Source of the DNA: an uncultured Alphaproteobacteria bacterium
GTDB taxonomy: Bacteria > Pseudomonadota > Alphaproteobacteria > HIMB59 > GCA-002718135
Assembly: GCA_902615625.1 (NCBI GenBank)
Contig: CACMPM010000005.1
Coordinates: forward strand, 1-64,000
Direction: 5' to 3'
Length of the DNA stretch: 64,000 nucleotides
Positions 25,980 through 35,403 of this stretch are shown in pieces (the first letter of the stretch is position 1; each line of letters starts with the position of its first letter). Below the pieces are notes generated by a model. It was not told the origin of the DNA, ran no database searches, and saw nothing but the letters and a program-made list of their open reading frames with translations. The translations under genes and the position numbers were made by a program.

Positions 25980-28421
25980 TTAAAAGTTATACGTCAGTAT
26001 TAATTCTGCTTCTTGATTTGGATTGGCACTAAAAGAGTCACTAGCACTAAATCCTAAATCAAGACCATATATATTTTTTGATATACCAAGTTTAGCCTCT
26101 GTATTTTCATCACCAACTAATGACATGCTGTATTGTGTTTCACGATTTGATGTAAAATTAATACTCAAATCTATAGTATCTCTACGTTCACTCGTGTTAC
26201 CTTGAGCCCTACTATAACTGGAGTTAATATTTAAATAATCTCCAGCAATAAATGTTAATCCAATCATAGAGCTGATTAAATGATCTGAATTAGTTTCTTG
26301 CGTATAGGTATAAATTGTTGAAGTATCTGTTACATAATTGATCTTGGCATCAGATTTGTTACTAAAATCAGTAATAAATTTAAGTGATCCAAATGGTTGT
26401 AATTTTTTTTCATTAAGTTGAATATTATCACTAAATTCAAAACCAAATGAAGCTAATCCACTTTTAATTCTCTGACTTGCATAATATAGAGCATTTATTC
26501 CACTCTCTTTGTAGTCATCAAGTTTAGTATAACCTAAATCAAGACGTCCAATTGGTGTTATATTAAAATCACCTCGGTCAATTTTTTTACCATAATTGAT
26601 GGAGCTAAATATTTGTGTTCCATCCCGCGTGCCTGTTAATACATTCGTAGAATTAATGAATCTTTTTAAATCACTTTCTATTAACCCAACACCTAACAAT
26701 GTTTCGATAAAATTATTATTATCAAGTGGCCTTGTTCGGTAAATAGAGAAATTCATATTTTCACTATCAACACTTGTTCCATTTGTTCCAATATCCGTAT
26801 CGCTTTGACCATATTGAATAGCAAAACCAAGAAAATCACTATCACTTAATTTTTTATCAAATCCTAATGCTACTGCTTGACCTTCAGTTTCTTGTGAAGA
26901 TGAATTTATACTATCACCAATTTTTGATGCATAAGTTGATCCAGATGTCCACGCAGACCAATTATCTGGCATGATGGAATTGGTATTTTTTTCTATATTA
27001 TCATTTACTAATGAGGCAAGAATTGTATTACCAAGATCTATTTGTAATCCTTGGCTCGATAAAGTATCACTCAATCTATTTTGTCTTAAAAATCGTAAAC
27101 GCTTTGAAACAGTATCAATAGACTGGCTAATATAGTTTTTTGCTAATTCACTTTGTGCATCTATTGAACCTATAACGTCCTTGTTTGTTGTTGGATCCAA
27201 TTTATCATCATTAACAGTAAAACTTAGAGCCGTTGTTAAGGATATACCTGCATAGTATCCACTTGTATTATCAACAAATGCTGTAGCAGGAATTAAAACA
27301 TAATATTCAATACCATATTCTAAATCATCAGTTGGATTAATAGTTATTTGAGAAGTTCCAGTTCCCGTAACATTACTACTTGTTACATTTATTGTTGCAA
27401 CTGTAGAGTCATCAGAAGTTTTATGAATGGTAATATTACCACTATCAACATTAACTTTTTCACTAAAGTTTAAAACTATATTAGCATCTACTGAAACACC
27501 TACAGCATTATCTGCTGGTGATGAAGAACTCAACGTTGGTAATTTTAAATTATAGTTTGATACTAGAGTATATTCATACACTGAATCATTTTCGTTTCCC
27601 AAAAAAAACATTTTGGAACCATCGTCATTAAATCCTATACCTTTAGGATGAACATCTTTATCGTTAATTGAAAAACTGCTAACGTGTGAGGCAGTTGTTA
27701 TATCAAAGCCAGTAGAAAGGTAAAACTCATTAACTGCTTTATCTTTTCTACCCAAAGTAAACATTACCGTACCATCGTCACTAAATGCAAATCCTGTTGC
27801 TTCATCTTCAAAGTCAGATACACTGACAGTGTCATCATGAGATGCTGTTGATATGTCAAAGGCAGTAGATAAAGTATAAACATAGATATTTGATGTATCA
27901 AAAATAAACATTTTGGTACCATCAGAATTAAATTCTAGATCCTTAGGTTTGAGATTTGTTATCTCTGTTAATGTTTTACTTTGTTCAAATGATGCCTCTG
28001 AGACATCAAAAGCAGGTAGAGAATACTCATGGATGTCTTGAGAAAATCCTAACATATACATTTTAGTTCCATCATTATTAAATTTAACACTTGTTGGCGC
28101 CCCCTCTTTGTCGTCCAAATCATAAGAATCACCTCTATCATAAGTTCTTGTTGATATATCGAAAGCAGTAGCAAGATTGAACTCATGGACATCATCGGAT
28201 TCGCTTCCTACAATATACATTTTGGTACCATCATTATTAAATGTTAAACCAGTAGGAAATTTTTCTGGAGCAGTATTAGCAACACCACCTTGATCATCAA
28301 TGACTGTGCCATCGACAAAAGCTGGTTCGGCTTTTAAAGAAGTAACTAAAAGACAATAAAAAAATAAAAATAAAAAAAGGTAAATTAAATTGTTTTTTAT
28401 TTTGACCAAACTTACAAACAT
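25980..28421 (-). CDS. Autotransporter-type surface protein with propeller repeats and Ig-like domain
   Basis: Large outer-membrane protein of 813 residues. A hydrophobic leader (residues ~10-31) is followed by five ~50-residue repeats built on FNNDGTKMYIVG...VHEFNLATAFDIST, a likely beta-propeller. Residues ~296-400 form an SbsA-type Ig-like domain (ADNAVGVSVDANIVLNFSE). The rest, from about 480, reads like an autotransporter beta-barrel (NWSAWTSGSTYASKIGD) and ends with the outer-membrane signature LILTYNF. The repeats probably face the outside. Ligand and function are unknown; adhesion or particle binding is a guess. It is a single gene downstream of the MATE gene on the same strand. Confidence 0.8.
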   Translation of the reverse strand: MFVSLVKIKNNLIYLFLFLFFYCLLVTSLKAEPAFVDGTVIDDQGGVANTAPEKFPTGLTFNNDGTKMYIVGSESDDVHEFNLATAFDISTRTYDRGDSYDLDDKEGAPTSVKFNNDGTKMYMLGFSQDIHEYSLPAFDVSEASFEQSKTLTEITNLKPKDLEFNSDGTKMFIFDTSNIYVYTLSTAFDISTASHDDTVSVSDFEDEATGFAFSDDGTVMFTLGRKDKAVNEFYLSTGFDITTASHVSSFSINDKDVHPKGIGFNDDGSKMFFLGNENDSVYEYTLVSNYNLKLPTLSSSSPADNAVGVSVDANIVLNFSEKVNVDSGNITIHKTSDDSTVATINVTSSNVTGTGTSQITINPTDDLEYGIEYYVLIPATAFVDNTSGYYAGISLTTALSFTVNDDKLDPTTNKDVIGSIDAQSELAKNYISQSIDTVSKRLRFLRQNRLSDTLSSQGLQIDLGNTILASLVNDNIEKNTNSIMPDNWSAWTSGSTYASKIGDSINSSSQETEGQAVALGFDKKLSDSDFLGFAIQYGQSDTDIGTNGTSVDSENMNFSIYRTRPLDNNNFIETLLGVGLIESDLKRFINSTNVLTGTRDGTQIFSSINYGKKIDRGDFNITPIGRLDLGYTKLDDYKESGINALYYASQRIKSGLASFGFEFSDNIQLNEKKLQPFGSLKFITDFSNKSDAKINYVTDTSTIYTYTQETNSDHLISSMIGLTFIAGDYLNINSSYSRAQGNTSERRDTIDLSINFTSNRETQYSMSLVGDENTEAKLGISKNIYGLDLGFSASDSFSANPNQEAELILTYNF

Positions 28422-28529
28422 AAAATACTTTTTGTTACTTTGGCCTTTTTTATTTTAAAATAGGGCTAGTGGCCGACCTATTTGTATAATTATGTGTCTT
28501 TTTAAGTATTTTTTTTTAATTTAATAGAT

Positions 28530-29846
28530 TTATTCTTGTATACGGCCATAAATTCTAGGCATATAGACAAACAGAGTGAGAGCTCTTGCAATAAAGAAAA
28601 GGCAAAGAGAAAGCCATAATCCTGTATTCCCTAAACTTGCTATTAAAAAGAAAGAGACAACAATATAGATGGCGACAGAGACGATCATCGCATTACGCAG
28701 TTCTGTTGTTTGGGATGCTCCAACAAAAATACCATCAAATTGAAAACAAAAAGAAGCTGCAAAAGGAATGATTATTACCCAGTAAGAAAAGGAAAAAGTA
28801 ATCTCTCGAATATCAGGTAAATCTGTCATCGTAATAATGAAATAATTTTTACTAAAGAAAAAGATTACACATATTACAAATCCAGTTGCCGTACTTAGGA
28901 TAAAGGAATTTTTTACGACATCTCTTAATAATTGTTTATTTTTTGATCCAATAGAATACCCAACAATACCCTCTGTAGAAAAGGCATAAGCATCAAGAAC
29001 ATAAGCTGATAACATAATAAAATTTAGCAAAATGGTATTTGCTGCTACTGTTTCTTCACTGATAGAATTACCAAGATAAGTAAAATATAAAAAGGCAAAA
29101 GCAAGAAGAAGAGATCGAATAAATATATTAAGATTAATATTAAAAATATTTTTTACTTTACTAAGATTAAAAATTTTTTTTGAATTAAATTCTAATTTAG
29201 TTATCTTGCTTAGATCATAGAATGTATAGAATAAAAAGATTATTGTTGTCAACATTGAAGCTACCAGAGTGCCTAAGGCAACACCCAAAACATTTAAATT
29301 AAAATATAAAACAAAGACTAAGCTTAAAATTATATTGGCAATAGAATAAAACCCGACAATAAGACTGGATGTTTTTGTTTTTTGTAAACCAATAAATAAT
29401 CCTGTAATTACAAAAATTGTTAACTCACCAAAAGAGGAGTAAATACGAAAGGTAAAATAATCCTTAAAATATATTTTTGTTTCTTGCGATAACTCAAAAA
29501 TAGATAGGGAAATATTATAGATGTATCTTTGAAGAATAACTAATAAGAAGGAAATAATAATAACAAAAGCAATATTACGTAAAAAAATATTTATTATTTC
29601 TTCATAATCTTTTGATCCATCTGCTTGTGCGATCATTCCAACCGTACCTGATCGTAAAAAACCAAAACTCCCAAAAAGAATGGAAAAGACACTTGCCGCA
29701 ATACTGGTCGCAACCAAGTAACTTGCATTATCAAGATTGCCCATTAAACCTGTATCAACAATAGCCACAAAAGGAATGACTAAATTTGCAAAGAAAATAG
29801 GAATAGATAATTTAAAAATATCTTGAATGGATGACTTTGATGACAT
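28530..29846 (-). CDS. MATE family efflux transporter (DinF-like)
   Basis: Twelve-helix cation-coupled multidrug exporter family member, 438 residues. The first helix LSIPIFFANLVIPFVAIVDT and the following GLMGNLDNASYLVATSIAAS carry the start motif of the family. The pseudo-symmetric second half has LLNFIMLSAYVLDAYAFSTEG followed by GYSIGSKNK, typical of the DinF subgroup. Its substrate is unknown. It runs divergent from the GNAT-like gene. The 108-base gap to the downstream autotransporter gene on the same strand has no clear terminator, only T-rich sequence. Confidence 0.9.
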   Translation of the reverse strand: MSSKSSIQDIFKLSIPIFFANLVIPFVAIVDTGLMGNLDNASYLVATSIAASVFSILFGSFGFLRSGTVGMIAQADGSKDYEEIINIFLRNIAFVIIISFLLVILQRYIYNISLSIFELSQETKIYFKDYFTFRIYSSFGELTIFVITGLFIGLQKTKTSSLIVGFYSIANIILSLVFVLYFNLNVLGVALGTLVASMLTTIIFLFYTFYDLSKITKLEFNSKKIFNLSKVKNIFNINLNIFIRSLLLAFAFLYFTYLGNSISEETVAANTILLNFIMLSAYVLDAYAFSTEGIVGYSIGSKNKQLLRDVVKNSFILSTATGFVICVIFFFSKNYFIITMTDLPDIREITFSFSYWVIIIPFAASFCFQFDGIFVGASQTTELRNAMIVSVAIYIVVSFFLIASLGNTGLWLSLCLFFIARALTLFVYMPRIYGRIQE

Positions 29847-29966
29847 TTTAAGTGTAGCAAGAATTTATATTAGTAAAATTTGACAGTAAGTAATTAGTGA
29901 TAACTTTCTTATCAAAATATTCACTATCTTTATTTATCAAATCTTATAAAGCTTTATATACTTTAA

Positions 29967-30446
29967 ATGAAAATTGGCAGATACAAATACGAGTTTGATT
30001 TCTTTAGTTGGATCAAAAAAACGGAGCTAGTAGAACTAGATGGTGTAAATCCATCCGACGATCCGGTACGACCAGAACTTGATAATGACTTTCGTACATC
30101 TAAAGGAAGAAAGATTTTTGGTCTGAAATATAAGGATGATATCGAGGGTATTGCCTGCTTTGCCTTTACAAATGAAATCCCAGCAACCATTAAAGAAATG
30201 GATTTGATGAGTGTTGAAGAAGATCAAGCATCTATTCCAATTGCCTATACGTTATGGTCTTTTAAAAAAGGAGCAGGAAAAAAAATTATGAAAGAATTGC
30301 TAAAATATATCAAATCAAAAGAGCAGTTTGAAAGTATAATTACCATTTCTCCTTTAACGCCTGTTGCTACCCATTATCATATTCGAAATGGTGCTAGATT
30401 AATTAAGATTAACCCAACAACACAGAATTTCGAATATAAAATTTAA
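29967..30446 (+). CDS. GNAT-like N-acyltransferase, unassigned
   Basis: A 159-residue soluble protein. The C-terminal half looks like a GNAT fold: IPIAYTLWSFKKGAGKKIMKELLKY could hold the acyl-CoA pyrophosphate loop, and ITISPLTPVATHYHIRNGARL is the typical penultimate strand with an (F/Y)xxNGA ending. The first half (EFDFFSWIKKTELVELDG) shows nothing recognisable. Several phage and bacterial proteins share this plan, but substrate and role are unknown. It lies alone between the MATE exporter (divergent) and guaB, with 72 bases to the latter. Confidence 0.5.
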   Translation: MKIGRYKYEFDFFSWIKKTELVELDGVNPSDDPVRPELDNDFRTSKGRKIFGLKYKDDIEGIACFAFTNEIPATIKEMDLMSVEEDQASIPIAYTLWSFKKGAGKKIMKELLKYIKSKEQFESIITISPLTPVATHYHIRNGARLIKINPTTQNFEYKI

Positions 30447-30518
30447 GAAGCAGGGGTTCAAAAAGTATTATTTGAACTATTTATTTTACAAATCGAAACA
30501 AAATAAATATTGTTGGAA

Positions 30519-31625
30519 ATGGCCTACCAGATAAATACCAATTATTCCGTTACTTTTGATGATGTTCTGCTCTCACCAGCGTATTCGGAGATCAAACCAA
30601 AAGATGTAGATACATCGATTACCATTGGAAAAGTCAAATTACATATTCCCATATTCTCCGCTGCTATGGATACCGTGACAGAGAATAAAATGGCAATCAA
30701 TCTCGCACTACATGGTGGTCTAGGTGTTATTCACCGTAATATGCCAATTTATAAACAAGCAAGCGAAGTAAAAAAAGTTCATAGCTTTAAAGTTAACGCT
30801 AAAAAATTTCAAAATGCTGTAATTAATTCTAATAGAAAGATTGCGGTGGGCGCTGCAATTGGTGTTGAAAATAATGCGTACTTACGACTATTGGAATTAT
30901 TAAAAGTCGGCGTTGATATAGTATTTATTGATGTTGCTCATGCACATACAAAAACAACTTTACAGTTTATTGAAAAAGCAAAAAAAGTTTTAAAGAAAAC
31001 ACCTCTCATAGTTGGAAACATTGCTACAAAAAAAGCTGCATCAGATTTAATTAGTGCTGGTGTAGATGCTATTAAAGTAGGTATTGGACCAGGATCAATT
31101 TGTACAACAAGGGTTGTGACTGGTGTTGGTATTCCTCAACTCTCCGCTATAATGGAAACATTTCAAGTTGCCAAAAAATTTAAAATTCCTGTGATTGCAG
31201 ATGGAGGAATAAAAACATCAGGTGATATTGCAAAAGCTATAGCAGGCGGTGCAAGTGCGTGTATGATAGGGTCTTTATTTGCTGGCACTGAAGAATCACC
31301 AGGAAAATTATTAACGATTAAAGGTAAAAAATTTAAATCCTATAGAGGTATGGGTTCAGTAGGAGCAATGCAAAAAGGTTCTTTTGATCGATACTCCCAA
31401 GAAGAAACAAAGAATGCCAAAAAATTAGTGGCAGAAGGTGTTGAAGGGATGGTTCCATATAAAGGTAAAATAGAAGATGTAGCGTATCAACTTGTTGGTG
31501 GCTTGAGATCTTCCATGGGTTACACTGGTCATAAAACGATTAAGAAAATGCAAGGCAATTGTAAATTTGTGTTTATTTCTAAAGCAGGAGCCCGCGAAAG
31601 TAATGTCCACGACGTCATTATGTAA
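30519..31625 (+). CDS. guaB: IMP dehydrogenase lacking the CBS domain pair
   Basis: NAD-dependent oxidation of IMP to XMP, the committed step to GMP. The catalytic barrel is complete: [16 protein letters not shown] at the start, [13 protein letters not shown], the active-site loop [17 protein letters not shown] (Cys198 counted from the track's TTG start), [15 protein letters not shown] and a terminal [10 protein letters not shown] flap region. The roughly 120-residue Bateman (CBS) module normally inserted after the IHRNM segment is absent; only a short linker ([16 protein letters not shown]) remains. I prefer the ATG at 30519 (MAYQINTN) to the TTG at 30510. It begins the purine block; purE follows after 42 bases. 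Confidence 0.93.
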   Translation: MAYQINTNYSVTFDDVLLSPAYSEIKPKDVDTSITIGKVKLHIPIFSAAMDTVTENKMAINLALHGGLGVIHRNMPIYKQASEVKKVHSFKVNAKKFQNAVINSNRKIAVGAAIGVENNAYLRLLELLKVGVDIVFIDVAHAHTKTTLQFIEKAKKVLKKTPLIVGNIATKKAASDLISAGVDAIKVGIGPGSICTTRVVTGVGIPQLSAIMETFQVAKKFKIPVIADGGIKTSGDIAKAIAGGASACMIGSLFAGTEESPGKLLTIKGKKFKSYRGMGSVGAMQKGSFDRYSQEETKNAKKLVAEGVEGMVPYKGKIEDVAYQLVGGLRSSMGYTGHKTIKKMQGNCKFVFISKAGARESNVHDVIM

Positions 31626-31667
31626 TAATGTATCGAATCATCATTGAATTGATACAATAAAACAAAA

Positions 31668-32159
31668 ATGACCTCAGCATCAACAAAACATAAGGTAGCA
31701 ATTGTGATGGGAAGTAAGTCTGATTATGCTACCATGAAAAATTGTGAAAAAATTTTAAGATTACTGAAAGTTAAATTTGAAACCAAAATTGTTTCTGCAC
31801 ACCGTACACCAGAGAGAATGTTTAAATTTGCCAAAGCAGCTGAAGATAATAATATTTCTGTCATTATTGCTGGTGCAGGAGGCTCTGCACATTTACCAGG
31901 AATGATTGCATCATTAACAACTATACCTGTTATCGGTGTACCAGTAGAAAGTCGTAAATTAAAGGGATTGGATAGTTTGTTATCTATAGTACAAATGCCA
32001 AAAGGTATCCCTGTTGGTAGTGTTGCAATTGGTGAAGATGGAGCAATGAATGCTGGTTTATATGCAGCTTCCATTATTGCTCTTACTAATAAAGAAATTA
32101 AGAAAAATTTAAAAAATTACCGAACTAAACAATCAAAAGCTGTTAAACAAAAACTATAA
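31668..32159 (+). CDS. purE: N5-carboxyaminoimidazole ribonucleotide mutase
   Basis: Class I PurE; rearranges N5-CAIR (made by PurK) to CAIR in purine synthesis. Hallmarks are [28 protein letters not shown] and [19 protein letters not shown]. At 163 residues it is standard. It is followed by purK after three bases, which fits the class I enzyme that depends on PurK. Confidence 0.97.
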   Translation: MTSASTKHKVAIVMGSKSDYATMKNCEKILRLLKVKFETKIVSAHRTPERMFKFAKAAEDNNISVIIAGAGGSAHLPGMIASLTTIPVIGVPVESRKLKGLDSLLSIVQMPKGIPVGSVAIGEDGAMNAGLYAASIIALTNKEIKKNLKNYRTKQSKAVKQKL

Positions 32160-32162
32160 ATC

Positions 32163-33206
32163 ATGAATACACCCACACTTGGCATTATCGGTGGTGGACA
32201 ATTAGGAAGTCTTTTAGCAGATGCAGCAAAAAAAATAGATATACAAACCGTCATATTAAGTGATGATCCTGATGCGCCCGGGAAACACTTTGCGACTAAA
32301 TTTATTTTTGGTCAGTATGATGATGATGCAATAATAAATAATTTTATTGATGAAGTTGATCTTGTTACATATGAATTTGAAAATATTCCCTTCGCAATAC
32401 TAAAAAAGATTAATGAAAAGAAACAAGTTTTACCTAGACCAGAAATTAATCGACTCATTCAACACCGAGAAACAGAAAAAAAATTTCTCAATGATAATAA
32501 TATAACAACAACAAAATATGTAACTGTCAAAAATGAAAGGGATTTGAGTGAAAATGTAGACTTGCTTCCTGGTTTGTTAAAAACAACAACATTAGGATAC
32601 GATGGCAAAGGTCAGTATAAATTACACACTGAAGATGATATTACGAACGAAATTGATTTTACAAAAGAATATATTTTAGAAAAACTCATTCATCTTAAAA
32701 AAGAAATTTCAGTCGTCATTACTCGTTATGATCAAAATAGTTATGAGATCTATGACCCTATTGAGAATGTTCATGAAGAACAAATTTTAAAATATTCAAC
32801 AATACCAAGTGATATTTCTGATAACATACGAATAAAATCAATTGAGTGGGCAAAACACGTTGTAGAAAAACTAGATTATATTGGAACGTTATGTGTAGAA
32901 TTTTTTATTGATACTGATGATAATTTATATGCTAACGAAATTGCTCCTCGTGTTCATAATTCTGGGCATTTGACAATGAACTCTCATAATATTAGTCAAT
33001 TTGAAAATCATATACGAGCAGTATGTGGCTTAGAAAAGATTGAAACAAAAAAATTATATAATGCCAAAATGATTAATTTAATTGGTGATGAGATATCACC
33101 ATATCGAAATAAAACATTTAAGGATAACGAATTTTTTTACGATTATTTAAAAACAGAAATTAAGCAAAAAAGAAAAATGGGTCATTTAACGATTATAGAA
33201 AAATAA
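32163..33206 (+). CDS. purK: N5-carboxyaminoimidazole ribonucleotide synthase
   Basis: ATP-grasp ligase that carboxylates AIR with bicarbonate, feeding PurE. The N-terminal nucleotide-fold starts TLGIIGGGQLGSLLADAAKK. The ATP-grasp core has LLKTTTLGYDGKGQY and ends with CVEFFIDTDDNLYANEIAPR and HNSGHLTM. The length of 347 residues is normal. It is paired with purE on the plus strand and convergent with purC across ten bases, with no clear terminator between them. Confidence 0.96.
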   Translation: MNTPTLGIIGGGQLGSLLADAAKKIDIQTVILSDDPDAPGKHFATKFIFGQYDDDAIINNFIDEVDLVTYEFENIPFAILKKINEKKQVLPRPEINRLIQHRETEKKFLNDNNITTTKYVTVKNERDLSENVDLLPGLLKTTTLGYDGKGQYKLHTEDDITNEIDFTKEYILEKLIHLKKEISVVITRYDQNSYEIYDPIENVHEEQILKYSTIPSDISDNIRIKSIEWAKHVVEKLDYIGTLCVEFFIDTDDNLYANEIAPRVHNSGHLTMNSHNISQFENHIRAVCGLEKIETKKLYNAKMINLIGDEISPYRNKTFKDNEFFYDYLKTEIKQKRKMGHLTIIEK

Positions 33207-33216
33207 ATCATTAACT

Positions 33217-34113
33217 TTAATTAAATTGATCAGTTAACTTTGTTACCAGTTGATATTTATTGGCGACATTTACTAAATCTTCTCCTTCACGAAAAGATTG
33301 TTTATCTAATTGTTTAGTTGGATCTCCCCCAGGCCATATTCGCCAACTATCATTATCAACGACATCAGATAAAACTAAAGAATTATCCGATAATTTAAAA
33401 CCAAGCTCAAACTTAATATCAACCAAATGTATAGGACCATCAATTGTCTTAATAGTTTTCCATTTGTCTTCAATAAGCTCAAAACTTGGAAGAATAATTT
33501 TATTAATAGCTATTTCTAATTCTTGATCAGACAATAATTTTTTGGTTTTCATCAAGCTTTTGCTTGTTATAGGTTGTTTGGCAGAAAATAACTCCCATTC
33601 TTCTCCAGTTTTAACAAAAGGATCCGTAAATACACCCTCTTCCCATTTTCCATCTTTTAAAAATTGTCTTCTCGCTTCACTCTCATCCATTTGAACAGGT
33701 TCTGCAACATGAGGTGTAATCACAACCGCTTGTTTATGAAATATTTCCCAGACTAAGTTTTCAAATAGATGAGGATTGCTTTTATCTTTTTCAAATTGAG
33801 TGTTTCTACTTAAATAACTTCCCCATGCATAGCGTCTAACTACAAATTCTAAAGGAAGCATATTGCAGTTGTAACTTAAAAGACTATTTGGCGAATCTTG
33901 TTCAATAAATGATGTTGCAATACCTGCCTTGCTTAGCATATTAAACACATTACTTGTTTGCTTTGTCTTTTGTATTCCAATATCTTTAATTTCCTCTTTC
34001 TTCGCTGCATCTCCACCTGTTAAAAAATCTTTTGTTACAATTCGAATGATATTTTGATCATTTGTTTTCTCAATAATTTTTGTTTTTCCTTCAACTAAAA
34101 AAGAATTACTCAT
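33217..34113 (-). CDS. purC: Phosphoribosylaminoimidazole-succinocarboxamide synthase
   Basis: SAICAR synthase; joins CAIR and aspartate with ATP. Family motifs are FLVEGKTKIIEKT, VVRRYAWGSYL, and VDIKFELGFK with VLSDVVDNDSWRIWP. I place the start at ATG 34113 (MSNSFLVEG). The track's longer version adds 14 residues and would overlap purD by 50 bases; with this start the overlap is eight bases. It is the 3'-most gene of the minus-strand purM-purN-purF-purD-purC run. At 298 residues it belongs to the longer type seen in several proteobacteria. Confidence 0.95.
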   Translation of the reverse strand: MSNSFLVEGKTKIIEKTNDQNIIRIVTKDFLTGGDAAKKEEIKDIGIQKTKQTSNVFNMLSKAGIATSFIEQDSPNSLLSYNCNMLPLEFVVRRYAWGSYLSRNTQFEKDKSNPHLFENLVWEIFHKQAVVITPHVAEPVQMDESEARRQFLKDGKWEEGVFTDPFVKTGEEWELFSAKQPITSKSLMKTKKLLSDQELEIAINKIILPSFELIEDKWKTIKTIDGPIHLVDIKFELGFKLSDNSLVLSDVVDNDSWRIWPGGDPTKQLDKQSFREGEDLVNVANKYQLVTKLTDQFN

Positions 34114-35383
34114 CAATATATCTCCAACCAATATCTTTTCGATAATATCCCTCATCCCAATTAATTTGATTGATTATATTGTGAATAGTTTCTCTAATAG
34201 TTTTTAAATCCTTGCCCGTACTAGAGATATTTAAAACACGCCCACCATTAGAGAGCCATTTTTTTTCTTTAAGCATTGTTCCTGCATGAAATAAATAATC
34301 ATCCATTGTTAAAGTAAGATTTTCCAAATTATTAATTGGTGTCAATTTTTTATAATCCTCAGGATAACCATGAGCAGCCATTACTACTGTCATGGCGTAA
34401 TCATTTTTCCACTCAATTTTTTTTATTTCATTTAAGGTGCCTATCACTGATGCATGAAGGAGTTCTAATAAATCTGTTTCTAATAGTGGAATAATTGCTT
34501 GTGTTTCCGGATCGCCGAAACGAACATTAATTTCGAGTAAATTTGGACCCTTATCTGTTAGAATTAATCCTGCATAAAACATTCCTTGATACTTGATGCC
34601 TTGTTCAGCAAGATGTTGAACGATAGGCTCAACAAATGTTTTGGATAATTCATTCATTTTATTTGACGAAATAGAAGGAACAGGTGTGTAGGCTCCCATA
34701 CCACCAGTATTTAACCCTTTTTCTCCTTCTAAGATTTTTTTATGATCTTGTGCTGTTGTAAGTGGCAACACAAATCCATTTTTATCAACAAGTGAAAATA
34801 GGCTTACCTCTTCACCAACTAAAAATTCTTCAATAACAACAACTGAACCAGCATCACCAAAAGAATTATCTTTAAAACATTTAATCAGTGCATCTTTTGC
34901 ATCTTCCATTTTTTGACAAATAATAACTCCTTTTCCTGCTGCTAAACCATCAGCTTTAATAACAAGAGGATAGGATTGGTTTTGACAAAAAATGAAGGCT
35001 TCATCATAGTTGTCAAATACGTCATAGGCAGCTGTTGCAATATTTAAATTTTTACAAATATCTTTTGTAAACTTTTTTGATTTTTCTAGTTCAGCTCCCA
35101 TTTGATCAGGACCAAAAACTAATATAGCATTGTTCATTAAAAGGTTGGATAATCCTTTAGTTAAAGGTAGTTCTGGACCTATCACCACTAAATCAATTTT
35201 ATTTTCTAGACAAAATTGAAGAATGGCATCATGATCATCAATATCTATGATAATCGATGAAGCAATTTCACTGATAGAATCACTACCAGGAATACAATAT
35301 AAATTAGAACAATTAGGAGATTGTTTTATACCATAACATAGTGCGTGCTCTCTTCCACCATTACCAATGACAAGTACGTTCAT
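34106..35383 (-). CDS. purD: Phosphoribosylamine-glycine ligase
   Basis: GAR synthetase, second step of purine synthesis; ATP-grasp fold. Signatures are VLVIGNGGREHALCYGI at the start, VVIGPELPLTKGL, VIKADGLAAGKGVIIC, and EINVRFGDPETQAIIPLL. The length of 425 residues is standard. Stop TAA lies within the first codons of purC (eight-base overlap), so translation is likely coupled. purF is 20 bases upstream. Confidence 0.97.
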   Translation of the reverse strand: MNVLVIGNGGREHALCYGIKQSPNCSNLYCIPGSDSISEIASSIIIDIDDHDAILQFCLENKIDLVVIGPELPLTKGLSNLLMNNAILVFGPDQMGAELEKSKKFTKDICKNLNIATAAYDVFDNYDEAFIFCQNQSYPLVIKADGLAAGKGVIICQKMEDAKDALIKCFKDNSFGDAGSVVVIEEFLVGEEVSLFSLVDKNGFVLPLTTAQDHKKILEGEKGLNTGGMGAYTPVPSISSNKMNELSKTFVEPIVQHLAEQGIKYQGMFYAGLILTDKGPNLLEINVRFGDPETQAIIPLLETDLLELLHASVIGTLNEIKKIEWKNDYAMTVVMAAHGYPEDYKKLTPINNLENLTLTMDDYLFHAGTMLKEKKWLSNGGRVLNISSTGKDLKTIRETIHNIINQINWDEGYYRKDIGWRYIDE

Positions 35384-35403
35384 AAAAAAAAATAATTCAT
35401 TAA

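Noticed and set aside
25980-28421. Tandem protein repeats as a CRISPR or DNA repeat array
   Set aside because: Repeats are visible at protein level (about 50 residues) with divergent DNA; there are no regularly spaced identical DNA repeats anywhere in the window.
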